This document shows positions 36,115 through 43,934 of a stretch of 64,000 nt of DNA, piece by piece. A model generated the notes under the pieces. The model was not told where the DNA came from. It saw only the letters and a program-made list of their open reading frames with translations, and made no database searches. Source of the stretch: Nocardia africana NBRC 100379. GTDB taxonomy: Bacteria > Actinomycetota > Actinomycetes > Mycobacteriales > Mycobacteriaceae. Within the stretch, counting starts at the first letter, position 1. Each line of letters begins with the position of its first letter. A program made the translations under genes and the position numbers. The stretch is from the NCBI RefSeq assembly GCF_001612635.1, contig NZ_BDAV01000003.1, positions 111,781 to 175,780 of the forward strand. The letters are read 5' to 3'.

Positions 36115-36902
36115 ACCGATACCCGCCGCGTGATGGCATCCGCCCACAGCAACCCCACACCGATGAGTCCGGCACCGAGCGGAAACACGAGGGTTCCGAC
36201 CCCTCGGCTCATCAGCACCTGCAGCGGGTGCGCGCCCATCAGCTGTCCGAGCGCGATGCCGAGCAGCGGGAGTCCGGCCAGCACCGCGGCGCTGGCACGC
36301 GCACCCGCCAGTGCGGCGGTCGTGCGCTCGCTGAACCGTATTCGCCCGGCGAGGTCGTCGCGGGCCGCGCTCAGCAGTTCGGCCAATGCCAGGCCGTGCC
36401 GCTCGGCCACCTCCCACGCGTCCGCGACACGATCCAGTTCGGTCGTGACGGCGCAGGAACGACCGCGCAATCCGTCCGCGGCCGAACCACCGAGCCGGGC
36501 CCGGGCGGCACTCACCGCGAAGGCCGCGCCGACCGTTCCACCGATCTCCGCGGCCGCGACCGCGGCGGCAGCGCTGGGATGCGCACCGGTGCGCAGTTCA
36601 CCGATCACCACTTCCAGCCCTTCCAGCAGTTTCCGGCATTCGTCGTCGTGGCGGCGTTCCTCGCGGCGTTTACTCGAGCGCACGGTCAGCGTGGTGGCGA
36701 GCACCGCGGCGGCACCCGCGGTCCCGGGGCCGAAGACGACCGCCGCGGCCACCGCCGAAACCACCATCCCTCGAAAGAGCCAGCGCCCAGGGATATTTCG
36801 CGTTTCGTCCCGTCGTCCGCACACGGCGCGGAGCCGGTGCCGCCGGGGCCTGGTCGGCAGGAGCAGCAGCGCTGCCGCGCCGCACAGCAGGCACACGGTC
36901 AT
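36111..36902 (-). CDS. TadB-like type II secretion system F domain protein
   Basis: A 263-residue platform protein: N-terminal membrane segments (TVCLLCGAAALLLLP and LFRGMVVSAVAAAVVFGPG), a cytoplasmic T2SSF domain around LEGLEVVIGELRTGAHPSAA, and two C-terminal helices. It starts at ATG 36902, overlapping the tadA stop. With the next gene it forms the TadB/TadC pair. Confidence 0.85.
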   Translation of the reverse strand: MTVCLLCGAAALLLLPTRPRRHRLRAVCGRRDETRNIPGRWLFRGMVVSAVAAAVVFGPGTAGAAAVLATTLTVRSSKRREERRHDDECRKLLEGLEVVIGELRTGAHPSAAAAVAAAEIGGTVGAAFAVSAARARLGGSAADGLRGRSCAVTTELDRVADAWEVAERHGLALAELLSAARDDLAGRIRFSERTTAALAGARASAAVLAGLPLLGIALGQLMGAHPLQVLMSRGVGTLVFPLGAGLIGVGLLWADAITRRVSV

Positions 36903-38086
36903 TGCCGCAACCGTTCGTTCAGCATCCGATGCAACGCGGTATTCGCCGGCGCCACAACGGCATCCGCCGACCAAGCCGTCTCGATGCGCACGCCGGCCTC
37001 CCCCTCGCGGGTCACCAAGCCGATCTCCTGCAGGACTCGTCCGCCGTCGGGGCGGCGGCGCATCGCGAGTACGACCTGGACGGCCGCGGCGAGCTGACTG
37101 TGCAACCCCGCCCGTCCCATGCCGCCCAGTGCCGCAAGGGCTTCCAGACGAGCGGGCACCTCACGTGACGAGTTCGCGTGTACCGTTCCGGCGCCCCCGT
37201 CGTGTCCGGTATTCAGTGCGGTGAGCAGGTCCACAACCTCGGCCCCACGCACCTCTCCGATGACGATCCGATCCGGACGCATACGCAGCGCCTGCCGGAC
37301 GAGGTCCCGGACCGTGATGGCGCCCGCGCCCTCCACATTGGCGATTCGCGCGACCAACCGGACGACATGCGGATGCGGCGGCGACAGTTCGGCGGCGTCC
37401 TCGACACACACGATGCGTTCGGCGGGGTCGACGTGCGCCAGCAGAGCAGACAACAACGTGGTCTTCCCGGCGCCGGTGCCGCCGACCACCAGGAATGCCA
37501 GCCGTGCGCGAATGATCCTCTCCAGCAGCAGTTCCGACTCCGGCGTGAGCGTTCCGGACTCGGTCAGTCCGCGCAGACTGTGGCCGATCGGGCGCAGCAC
37601 CCGCAGCGAGATACACGTTCCGCCCTGCGCGATGGGCGCGAGGACCGCGTGCAGCCGCACACCGAAGCTCTCGCCGGGCGCGCGCTCGTATTCCGGCAAT
37701 CGCCCGTCCACCCACGGTTGCGCATCGTCGAGCCTGCGGCCCGCGGCGAGCGCCAGACGCTGGGCCAAGCGTCGCACCGCCGCTTCGTCCGGGAAGCGGA
37801 TCGAGGTGCGTTCCAGACCGCTCCCCCGATCGATCCACACCGCATCCGGTGCGGTCACCAGCACATCGGAGACCCGGGCATCGTGCAGCAGCGGCTCCAG
37901 CGCGCCGGCGCCCGTCATCTCCGTCTGCAGCAGGCGCAGTGCGCGCAGCAGGTCCGTATCGCCGAGGACCCGGCCGGCTTCGGCGCGGATGGCGGCGGCC
38001 AGGCGTGCCGGATCGTGTTCACCGGGCTCGGCGGCCAGCCGCTCCCGAACCCGGTCGAGGAGTTCGGCACTTACCACGCCGCTCAT
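36899..38086 (-). CDS. tadA: TadA family secretion ATPase
   Basis: A 395-residue hexameric traffic ATPase powering Flp/Tad pilus assembly. Walker A GGTGAGKTT, Asp and His boxes (VCVEDAAEL, GTVHANSS) and the Walker B-like RIVIGEVRG are all intact. The N-terminal domain carries VSDVLVTAPDAVWIDRG. The start ATG 38086 overlaps the ssd stop. Homologous to Rv3659c. Confidence 0.93.
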   Translation of the reverse strand: MSGVVSAELLDRVRERLAAEPGEHDPARLAAAIRAEAGRVLGDTDLLRALRLLQTEMTGAGALEPLLHDARVSDVLVTAPDAVWIDRGSGLERTSIRFPDEAAVRRLAQRLALAAGRRLDDAQPWVDGRLPEYERAPGESFGVRLHAVLAPIAQGGTCISLRVLRPIGHSLRGLTESGTLTPESELLLERIIRARLAFLVVGGTGAGKTTLLSALLAHVDPAERIVCVEDAAELSPPHPHVVRLVARIANVEGAGAITVRDLVRQALRMRPDRIVIGEVRGAEVVDLLTALNTGHDGGAGTVHANSSREVPARLEALAALGGMGRAGLHSQLAAAVQVVLAMRRRPDGGRVLQEIGLVTREGEAGVRIETAWSADAVVAPANTALHRMLNERLRQ

Positions 38087-39168
38087 CGAGCGCCCTCCGG
38101 CAGCACGGACAGCACCGACTCCGCCCCGGCCGAGAGCGGCCCGCGCCTGAGCGCGAGGCCGCCGCGTTCCAGATCGGCCGCGAGTCCGGGTTGGGCGCGC
38201 ATGGCCGCCAGCAACGGCAGCCCCAGCGCCTCCGCGATATCGCGACCGCGCAGCCCGCCGGGCGCGGGTCCTCGAACGACCAAGGCCTGGTTCGGATTTC
38301 GGCGGCGGATGTCCGCCACGGCGGCCCCCGCGGCAGCCACCGCACGCAACCGGGCCGGCACGACGAAGACGACGAGATCGGCGGCGTCGAGGAGATGGTC
38401 GATATGCGGACCCCGACTGCCGGAGATATCGCACACCACCAGATCGCCGGCGCCGCGGCCCGCCTCGACGACGGCGCGGGCCGCGCCGGTGCCGATCTCG
38501 TCCGGTCCGGAGCCCGCCGGTCTGCTACAGGCCAGAACGCCGAGTCCCGGTGCGGCGGTGGGTAGTGCGTCGTGCAGGGCTTGCGCGGCCACCCGGCCGT
38601 CCTCGACGGAGAGGTCGGGCCAGCGCAGGCCCGGCACCGACTCGAGACCCAGCAGCAGATCGATGCCGCCGCCGAGCGGGTCGCCGTCGATCAGCAGAAT
38701 CCGCGGCCGGAACCGCCGGGCCGCGGCGGCCAGGGCCAGCGTCGCGGCGAAGACCGAGGCGCCGGCACCACCTCCTGCGCCGACGACTGCCAGGACGAGT
38801 CCGTCCCCCGGATCGCGCCAGGCGTAGGCGGCGAAGGCCTCGATCAGTGTTTCGGTGGCGTTCGGCAGGGCGATGACCTGCTCCGCACCGACCGCCGCGG
38901 CGGCCTGCCAGTGGTCGAGATCCGGTTCACCGCTGCCGACCAGCACGACGCCCGAGCGCCGCGGATATCCGGCGGACGCGCAGGTACGCGCCGCCGCCAG
39001 ATCGATGATCACCAGCGCGGCGGCGGCCCAGGCATGCCTCCCCACGGGCATCGACCGTTCATCCAGGCCGCGGTCGGCGGCGGCCGCGATGCGACGCACC
39101 TCGTCGCGCAACCGGTGGTCACCGACCAGCACCAGCGCCGGAGGAGGAACTGCTGCAACGGAATTCAT
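38083..39168 (-). CDS. ssd: CpaE/TadZ-like MinD-family protein (septum-site determining, Ssd)
   Basis: A 361-residue protein: an N-terminal receiver-like domain, then a MinD/ParA-type ATPase domain with a deviant Walker A (GAGGGAGASVFA) lacking the usual lysines, as in CpaE/TadZ. LIDGDPLGGGIDLLLGLE is conserved. It should position the Tad machine; the mycobacterial homologue Rv3660c affects septation. It is the first gene of the locus. The start ATG 39168 fits the family; GAGG lies 11 bases upstream. Confidence 0.85.
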   Translation of the reverse strand: MNSVAAVPPPALVLVGDHRLRDEVRRIAAAADRGLDERSMPVGRHAWAAAALVIIDLAAARTCASAGYPRRSGVVLVGSGEPDLDHWQAAAAVGAEQVIALPNATETLIEAFAAYAWRDPGDGLVLAVVGAGGGAGASVFAATLALAAAARRFRPRILLIDGDPLGGGIDLLLGLESVPGLRWPDLSVEDGRVAAQALHDALPTAAPGLGVLACSRPAGSGPDEIGTGAARAVVEAGRGAGDLVVCDISGSRGPHIDHLLDAADLVVFVVPARLRAVAAAGAAVADIRRRNPNQALVVRGPAPGGLRGRDIAEALGLPLLAAMRAQPGLAADLERGGLALRRGPLSAGAESVLSVLPEGAR

Positions 39169-39220
39169 GTCAGCCAGCCTCACCCGGATCGGCAGGGCGA
39201 ACCAGGGCCCCGGCACCGAA

Positions 39221-39247
39221 TGTGGACAACTCGCGGGCTGTGGACAA
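39221..39247 (-). promoter_or_regulatory. two DnaA boxes
   Basis: TGTGGACAA at 39221-39229 and 39239-39247 is the complement of TTGTCCACA, the actinobacterial DnaA box. The copies are in the same orientation, 18 bases apart, 53-79 bases upstream of ssd. They suggest DnaA control of the ssd-tad operon; origin function is unlikely, as no dnaA/dnaN genes are near. Confidence 0.6.
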
Positions 39248-39292
39248 ACACTGCACGCCGAGTAACAGCTGAACAGTCCGGAAATAGAGGAC

Positions 39293-39356
39293 GGCCCCAG
39301 CCGGGGGGGGAGGAGGCTGGGGCCGTCGGGGTTCAGCCCCGGGGGGTCGGGCTGAA
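39293..39356. repeat. two adjacent G-rich hairpins
   Basis: The first hairpin pairs GGCCCCAGCC (39293-39302) with GGCTGGGGCC (39315-39324); its loop holds eight consecutive G. The second pairs TTCAGCCC (39332-39339) with GGGCTGAA (39349-39356). The plus strand has four or more G-runs and could form a quadruplex. They lie in the expected 5' region of the serB-like gene rather than at a gene end. Confidence 0.6.
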
Positions 39357-39528
39357 CGCGCCTGGACCATGTCCAGGTGCCAGCAATACTACACCCAGAA
39401 ACCGGCCGCAATGCAAGTCCATCGCGTCACGAAGTTTCGGCCCCGAGCGGGCGGCTCGAGGGGCGCGGACGGGGGCGTGTGGCCGGGCTGAACGCCGCAT
39501 CGGAGGGGAAGCTCCCTATTCTGGAGCC

Positions 39529-40437
39529 GTGACGGCCGAGGGCGACCAAACAGCTACGAACGATCGGGCCGCCGGGGATACCGGGCACCCGCGCCACCGC
39601 AACGATGCAGCAGCGAACCGCGCGTACGAGACGACGGACGTTCCGTCCACGCCCCGGATCGCCGCATTCTTCGATCTGGACAAGACGGTCATCGCCAAGT
39701 CGAGCGCGTTCGTCTTCAGCCGGCCTTTCTTCGCGCAGGGCCTGATCGATCGGCGCACCGTCCTGGAATCCAGTTACGCGCACTTCCTGTTCCTGCTCTC
39801 CGGCGCCGACCACGACCAGATGGAGCGGATGCGCGAACATCTGACCAAGATGACCGCCGGCTGGGACGTCTCGCAGGTGCGCTCGATCGTCGCCGAAACG
39901 CTGCACGAACTGGTCGATCCGCTGATCTACGCGGAGGCCTCGGACCTGATCGCCGACCACAAGATCCGCGGCCACGACGTCGTGATCGTCTCGGCGTCGG
40001 GCGAGGAGATCGTCGCCCCGATCGCGGCCGCGCTGGGCGCGACGCATACCGCCGCCACGCGCATGGTGGTCGAAAACGGTAAGTACACAGGCGAAGTCGA
40101 GTTCTACTGCTACGGCGAGGGCAAGGTCGAGGCGATCGAGAAGCTGGCCGCGACCGAGCACTACGACCTCTCGCGCTGCTACGCCTACTCCGATTCGATC
40201 ACCGATCTGCCGATGCTCTCGGCGGTCGGACATCCCACCGCGGTCAACCCCGACCGGAACCTGCGACGCGAGGCGGTGGCCCGGGAGTGGCCGATCCTGA
40301 CCTTCTCCAATCCGGTGTCACTGTGGTCGCGCATTCCCGCGCCGTCGACCACGACGGTGGCCGCCACCGCGGTGGTCGGAGTGAGCGCGGTACTGGCCGG
40401 AGCCCTCAGTTACCGGCTGCTGCGCCGACGCCGCTGA
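39529..40437 (+). CDS. HAD-family phosphatase, SerB-like, membrane-anchored
   Basis: A 302-residue HAD-IB hydrolase homologous to Rv3661. Motif I is FFDLDKTVIAKSS, motif II VSASGEEI, and motifs III/IV are in SDSITDLPML. A C-terminal hydrophobic segment (TVAATAVVGVSAVLAGALSYRLL) suggests a membrane tail. The substrate is unknown; phosphoserine is only one option. The GTG at 39529 has GGAG only two bases away, so the exact start is uncertain. Confidence 0.88.
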   Translation: MTAEGDQTATNDRAAGDTGHPRHRNDAAANRAYETTDVPSTPRIAAFFDLDKTVIAKSSAFVFSRPFFAQGLIDRRTVLESSYAHFLFLLSGADHDQMERMREHLTKMTAGWDVSQVRSIVAETLHELVDPLIYAEASDLIADHKIRGHDVVIVSASGEEIVAPIAAALGATHTAATRMVVENGKYTGEVEFYCYGEGKVEAIEKLAATEHYDLSRCYAYSDSITDLPMLSAVGHPTAVNPDRNLRREAVAREWPILTFSNPVSLWSRIPAPSTTTVAATAVVGVSAVLAGALSYRLLRRRR

Positions 40438-40547
40438 GGATGGCGCTCCGGACGCATCGCGGCTGGTCAACGACGCGCAACCCATCGATGTAACCACGAT
40501 TCGAGGGGCCACACGCCGATTATGAGTAATGTCCTTTCGACCCTTGA

Positions 40548-40563
40548 TGTGAGGGGTCTCACA
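40548..40563. promoter_or_regulatory. perfect Crp/GlxR palindrome
   Basis: TGTGA-N6-TCACA, an exact match to the Crp/GlxR consensus. It lies between a predicted -35 (TTGATG, 40544-40549) and -10 (TAACAA, 40567-40572) spaced by 17 bases, which predicts repression by cAMP-Crp of the RNA that starts near 40580. Confidence 0.75.
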
Positions 40564-40579
40564 GAGTAACAATGGACGC

Positions 40580-40872
40580 ACGGAGGGGCGGAAGGCCAAG
40601 ATCGAAACGGAAGAGAAGGTTCGATCTCCCATCCGCACTTCCCAGCACGGACGCCAGGCACCCACGCGGAGCGCGCCGCGACAAGGGCAGAAGCGTTGTG
40701 GGCCTGCGAAATTCGAATTCACGTCGGCAATGGCCTCGCACAGGTTGCGGGGATGAACCGGCGGGGTTCGGATGATCGCCGAGGCCGCAGAACACAACCC
40801 GAGAAGCACGCTTGGTAACCGGGTAGTCCGTGCTAGCGGGCGGTGAGGCCGACGACGGCTACGCCGCCCGCT
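40580..40872 (+). ncRNA. Ms1 (MTS2823-type, 6S-like) small RNA candidate
   Basis: The gap lies between homologues of Rv3661 and Rv3662c, exactly where mycobacteria encode the abundant ~300-nt Ms1/MTS2823 RNA that binds core RNA polymerase. Structure visible here: promoter TTGATG-17-TAACAA; a 5' hairpin AGATCGAA/TTCGATCT (40599-40627); a long-range closing stem AGCACGGAC/GTCCGTGCT (40644-40652 with 40826-40834) enclosing about 170 bases, as in 6S-like RNAs; and a 3' hairpin AGCGGGCGG/CCGCCCGCT (40835-40872). The predicted length of about 293 fits. The ends are approximate and the identity is inferred from synteny and structure. Confidence 0.72.
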
Positions 40873-40903
40873 TCGATGTGCGGACCCGTTTCGCAATCGC
40901 TGT

Positions 40904-40945
40904 GATCAGCGCTCACCCCACCGCGATCAGCGCTCACCCCACCGC
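40904..40945. repeat. tandem 21-base repeat, two copies
   Basis: A 21-base unit starting GATCAGCGCTCACC is repeated exactly (40904-40924 and 40925-40945), directly beyond the stop of the Fic-like gene. It has little effect on coding; a recent slippage duplication is likely. Confidence 0.7.
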
Positions 40946-40947
40946 GC

Positions 40948-41691
40948 TCATGCCGCCGCATCGGCGATCGATCGCGCCTCGCGGGCACCGTCTTCCAGCG
41001 CGCCACAGCAGAACACCACCCAGCCGCCCACCCCCTCGGCCGTACCCTCGGCGAAGCCCGCCGCGGCGTCGATGTAGGCCTGGCGGCGTCGCAACCAGAA
41101 GACCTCGGGTACACCCAGGCTGTGCGGATCCAGGCCGCTCGCGACGGCCACCAGCCGTGACGCCCCCCGCGCCACGACGCCGTCGGCGGAGCCGAAGGGG
41201 CGCAACGACATCAACTCGCCGTGCACCACCGCGGCCAGCACGGGGGCCGGCGCATTCGAGGTCAGCACGGTCTGAGCCAGCAGATCGAGTCGCTCGGCGA
41301 TACCCGGCTCGGGGCGCGGACGGCCGAGTTCGATTTCGTCGTCGACCAGATCGGCGGCGGCGAGCAGATGCAGGCGAGCCAGCGCCTGCAGCGGCGCGCG
41401 CTGCCACACGCCGACCAGATTCCGCAGGGCGTCACCGTCCAGGGCCTGTCCGACCCGCAATGCCCCGGCGAGAATCGGATCGGCGACCCGGCCGTCGGCG
41501 GGCAGTTCGGTGGCCCCGCCGTCGATCGCCGCCGAGGAGCGCGCCGCGCGGACCGCCGCCTCGGCCGCCGTCGTCGGCCAGCCTCGCCGGTTCGCCTTGT
41601 GCCGGTGGACTTCGGCGAGCGCATCGCGGGCGCGGTCGGCCGCATCGCGGACACCGGGCAGGTCGACCAGGGGCTGCAGCACGTCGCTCAC
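40948..41691 (-). CDS. Fic-fold-like protein (Rv3662c type), degenerate motif
   Basis: About 247 residues, mostly helical. The stretch VVHGELMSLRPFGSADGVVAR aligns by eye with the Fic core HPFxxGNGRxxR, but the catalytic His is Arg and the GNGR loop is GVVAR-like, so AMP transfer seems unlikely. I chose GTG 41691 (VSDVLQPLVDLPG); the frame is open to 41796. Databases often call the mycobacterial homologue an oxidoreductase without evidence. The function is unknown. Confidence 0.7.
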   Translation of the reverse strand: MSDVLQPLVDLPGVRDAADRARDALAEVHRHKANRRGWPTTAAEAAVRAARSSAAIDGGATELPADGRVADPILAGALRVGQALDGDALRNLVGVWQRAPLQALARLHLLAAADLVDDEIELGRPRPEPGIAERLDLLAQTVLTSNAPAPVLAAVVHGELMSLRPFGSADGVVARGASRLVAVASGLDPHSLGVPEVFWLRRRQAYIDAAAGFAEGTAEGVGGWVVFCCGALEDGAREARSIADAAA

Positions 41692-41798
41692 GACCCACAC
41701 GCTAGCCGAGCGCACCCCACGGCCGACCGGGGTCCGCTTCCCGGGCCCACCGTTCGGGACCGGTACGCGGCGCAGGTCACAGTCCGTTAGGGTCACAT

Positions 41799-41814
41799 CG
41801 TGGCCGCGGTCACG
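41799..41814. promoter_or_regulatory. candidate Crp/GlxR site upstream of acs
   Basis: CGTGG-N6-TCACG keeps the GTG-N8-CAC core of the Crp/GlxR site, 45-60 bases before the acs start. acs is a known Crp/GlxR target in related actinobacteria. Binding is inferred. Confidence 0.5.
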
Positions 41815-41858
41815 CTGCGGCCGACGCGTATCCGATGGACAGGCCCGATGGAGGCGAG

Positions 41859-43847
41859 ATGACCGACACCACCGCTGAGCACCGAGACGTGTACCCGCCT
41901 ACCGCCGAATTCGCCGCGGCAGCCAATGCCGATGCGTCCATCTACGAGCGGGCAGCGGCGGATCGCGAGGGGTTCTGGGCCGAGCAGGCGCAGCGGCTGC
42001 ACTGGCATCAGCCGTGGGATCGGGTGCTGGACTGGGACGATGCCCCGTTCGCGCGCTGGTTCACCGGCGGCAAGCTCAATGTGGCCTACAACTGCGTGGA
42101 CCGCCACGTCGCCGACGGCTACGGCGACCAGGTCGCCATCCACTGGGAAGGCGAGCCCGGTGATTCCCGCTCGATCACCTACGCCCAGCTGCAGGCCGAG
42201 GTGAGCCAGGCCGCCAACTACTTCACCGAACTCGGCCTGGTCGCCGGCGACCGGGTCGCGATCTACATGCCGATGGTCCCCGAGGCCATCGTGTCGATGC
42301 TGGCCTGCGCGCGGCTGGGCCTGACCCATTCGGTGGTCTTCGCCGGGTTCTCCCCCAGCGCCCTGCGCCAGCGCGTCGACGACGCCGAGGCCCGCCTGGT
42401 GATCACCACCGACGGCCAGTGGCGCCGTGGCAAGGCCGCACCGCTGAAGGAAGCCGTCGACGAGGCGCTCTACGCCCACGGCGACGTCCCACACAGCGTC
42501 GAACACGTACTGGTGGTGCGACGCACCAACATCGAGATCCCGTGGACCGAGGGCCGCGACCTGTGGTGGCACGACACCGTCGCCCAGGCGAGCACCGAGC
42601 ACGAGGCTCAGCCCTTCGATGCCGAGCACCCGCTCTACATCCTCTACACCTCCGGCACCACCGGGAAACCCAAGGGCATCCTGCACACCTCGGGCGGCTA
42701 TCTGACCCAGGTCGCCTACACCCACCACTACGTGTTCGACCACAAACCCGGCGCCGACGTGTACTGGTGCACCGCCGACATCGGCTGGGTCACCGGGCAC
42801 TCCTACATCGTGTACGGCCCGCTGGCCAACCGCGCCACCCAGGTCGTCTACGAGGGCACCCCCAACTTCCCCGACGAGCACCGGCACTGGCAGATCATCG
42901 AAAAGTACGGTGTCACAATCTATTACACCGCGCCCACGCTGATCCGCACCTTCATGAAGTGGGGCCGCGACATTCCCGACGCCCACGACCTGTCCTCGCT
43001 GCGCGTGCTCGGCTCGGTCGGCGAACCGATCAACCCCGAAGCGTGGCGCTGGTACCGCGAAGTCATCGGCGCCGGCACCGCGCCCATCGTCGACACCTGG
43101 TGGCAGACCGAAACCGGCGCCATCATGATCTCCCCGCTGCCCGGCATCACCGCCGCCAAACCCGGCGCCGCCATGGCACCACTGCCCGGCATCTCCGCCA
43201 AAGTCGTCGACGAGGAAGGCAATCCGGTCGAAATCAATCGAACCGAAGCCGAATCTTCGGACCGCTCCGCAAGCTCCGCGGTCGTCGGATACCTCGTCCT
43301 GGATCAGCCGTGGCCGTCGATGCTGCGCGGCATCTGGGGTGACGACGAACGCTACAAGGCCACCTACTGGGAACGCTTCGCCGCCCAGGGCTGGTACTTC
43401 GCCGGTGACGGCGCCAAGATCGACGCCGACGGCGCGCTGTGGGTCCTCGGCCGCGTCGACGACGTCATGAACGTCTCCGGCCACCGCATCTCCACCGCCG
43501 AAGTCGAATCCGCCCTCGTCGGACACCACAGCGTCGCCGAAGCCGCGGTCGTCGGCGCCAGCGACGCCACCACCGGACAGGGCATCGTCGCCTTCGTCAT
43601 CCTCACCGGCGGCTCGAACAACTCCGGACAGCAACTCGTCGACGAACTCAAGGCCGAGGTCTCCCGCGAGATCAGTCCGATCGCGCGCCCCCGCGAGATC
43701 CACATCGTGCCCGAACTGCCCAAGACCCGCTCCGGCAAGATCATGCGCCGCCTGCTGCGCGACGTCGCCGAAGGCCGCGAACTCGGCGACACCTCCACCC
43801 TCGTCGACCCCAACGTGTTCGAAGCCATCCGCGCCTCCAACGCCTGA
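41859..43847 (+). CDS. acs: acetyl-CoA synthetase (AMP-forming)
   Basis: Activates acetate to acetyl-CoA via acetyl-AMP. The 662-residue enzyme has the P-loop YTSGTTGKPKG, the WWQTETG substrate motif, and the acetylatable lysine in TRSGKIMRR near the C-terminus. The start ATG 41859 has GGAGG six bases upstream. A variable loop around residues 454-475 is several residues longer than in M. tuberculosis and is encoded by palindrome-rich DNA. Confidence 0.97.
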   Translation: MTDTTAEHRDVYPPTAEFAAAANADASIYERAAADREGFWAEQAQRLHWHQPWDRVLDWDDAPFARWFTGGKLNVAYNCVDRHVADGYGDQVAIHWEGEPGDSRSITYAQLQAEVSQAANYFTELGLVAGDRVAIYMPMVPEAIVSMLACARLGLTHSVVFAGFSPSALRQRVDDAEARLVITTDGQWRRGKAAPLKEAVDEALYAHGDVPHSVEHVLVVRRTNIEIPWTEGRDLWWHDTVAQASTEHEAQPFDAEHPLYILYTSGTTGKPKGILHTSGGYLTQVAYTHHYVFDHKPGADVYWCTADIGWVTGHSYIVYGPLANRATQVVYEGTPNFPDEHRHWQIIEKYGVTIYYTAPTLIRTFMKWGRDIPDAHDLSSLRVLGSVGEPINPEAWRWYREVIGAGTAPIVDTWWQTETGAIMISPLPGITAAKPGAAMAPLPGISAKVVDEEGNPVEINRTEAESSDRSASSAVVGYLVLDQPWPSMLRGIWGDDERYKATYWERFAAQGWYFAGDGAKIDADGALWVLGRVDDVMNVSGHRISTAEVESALVGHHSVAEAAVVGASDATTGQGIVAFVILTGGSNNSGQQLVDELKAEVSREISPIARPREIHIVPELPKTRSGKIMRRLLRDVAEGRELGDTSTLVDPNVFEAIRASNA

Positions 43848-43934
43848 TCGACCCCGCATTCCGAGCCCACGTCCGGTGCCGCACCGGGCGTGGGCTCGAC
43901 CGTTCGCGGCGACGGAGGTCGGAGGCGGCGGAAA

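Larger units (their letters stand above)
39169..39528. other. ssd/serB divergent control region
   Basis: 360 bases between divergent genes. It contains two perfect DnaA boxes (39221-39229 and 39239-39247) and two adjacent G-rich hairpins (39293-39324 and 39332-39356), listed separately. No coding potential of its own was recognised. Confidence 0.6.

Noticed and set aside
40572..40775. 67-codon plus-strand frame in the serB/Fic gap
   Set aside because: Very basic, low-complexity product, no ribosome site, and it lies within the predicted structured RNA; the ATG overlaps the -10 region.
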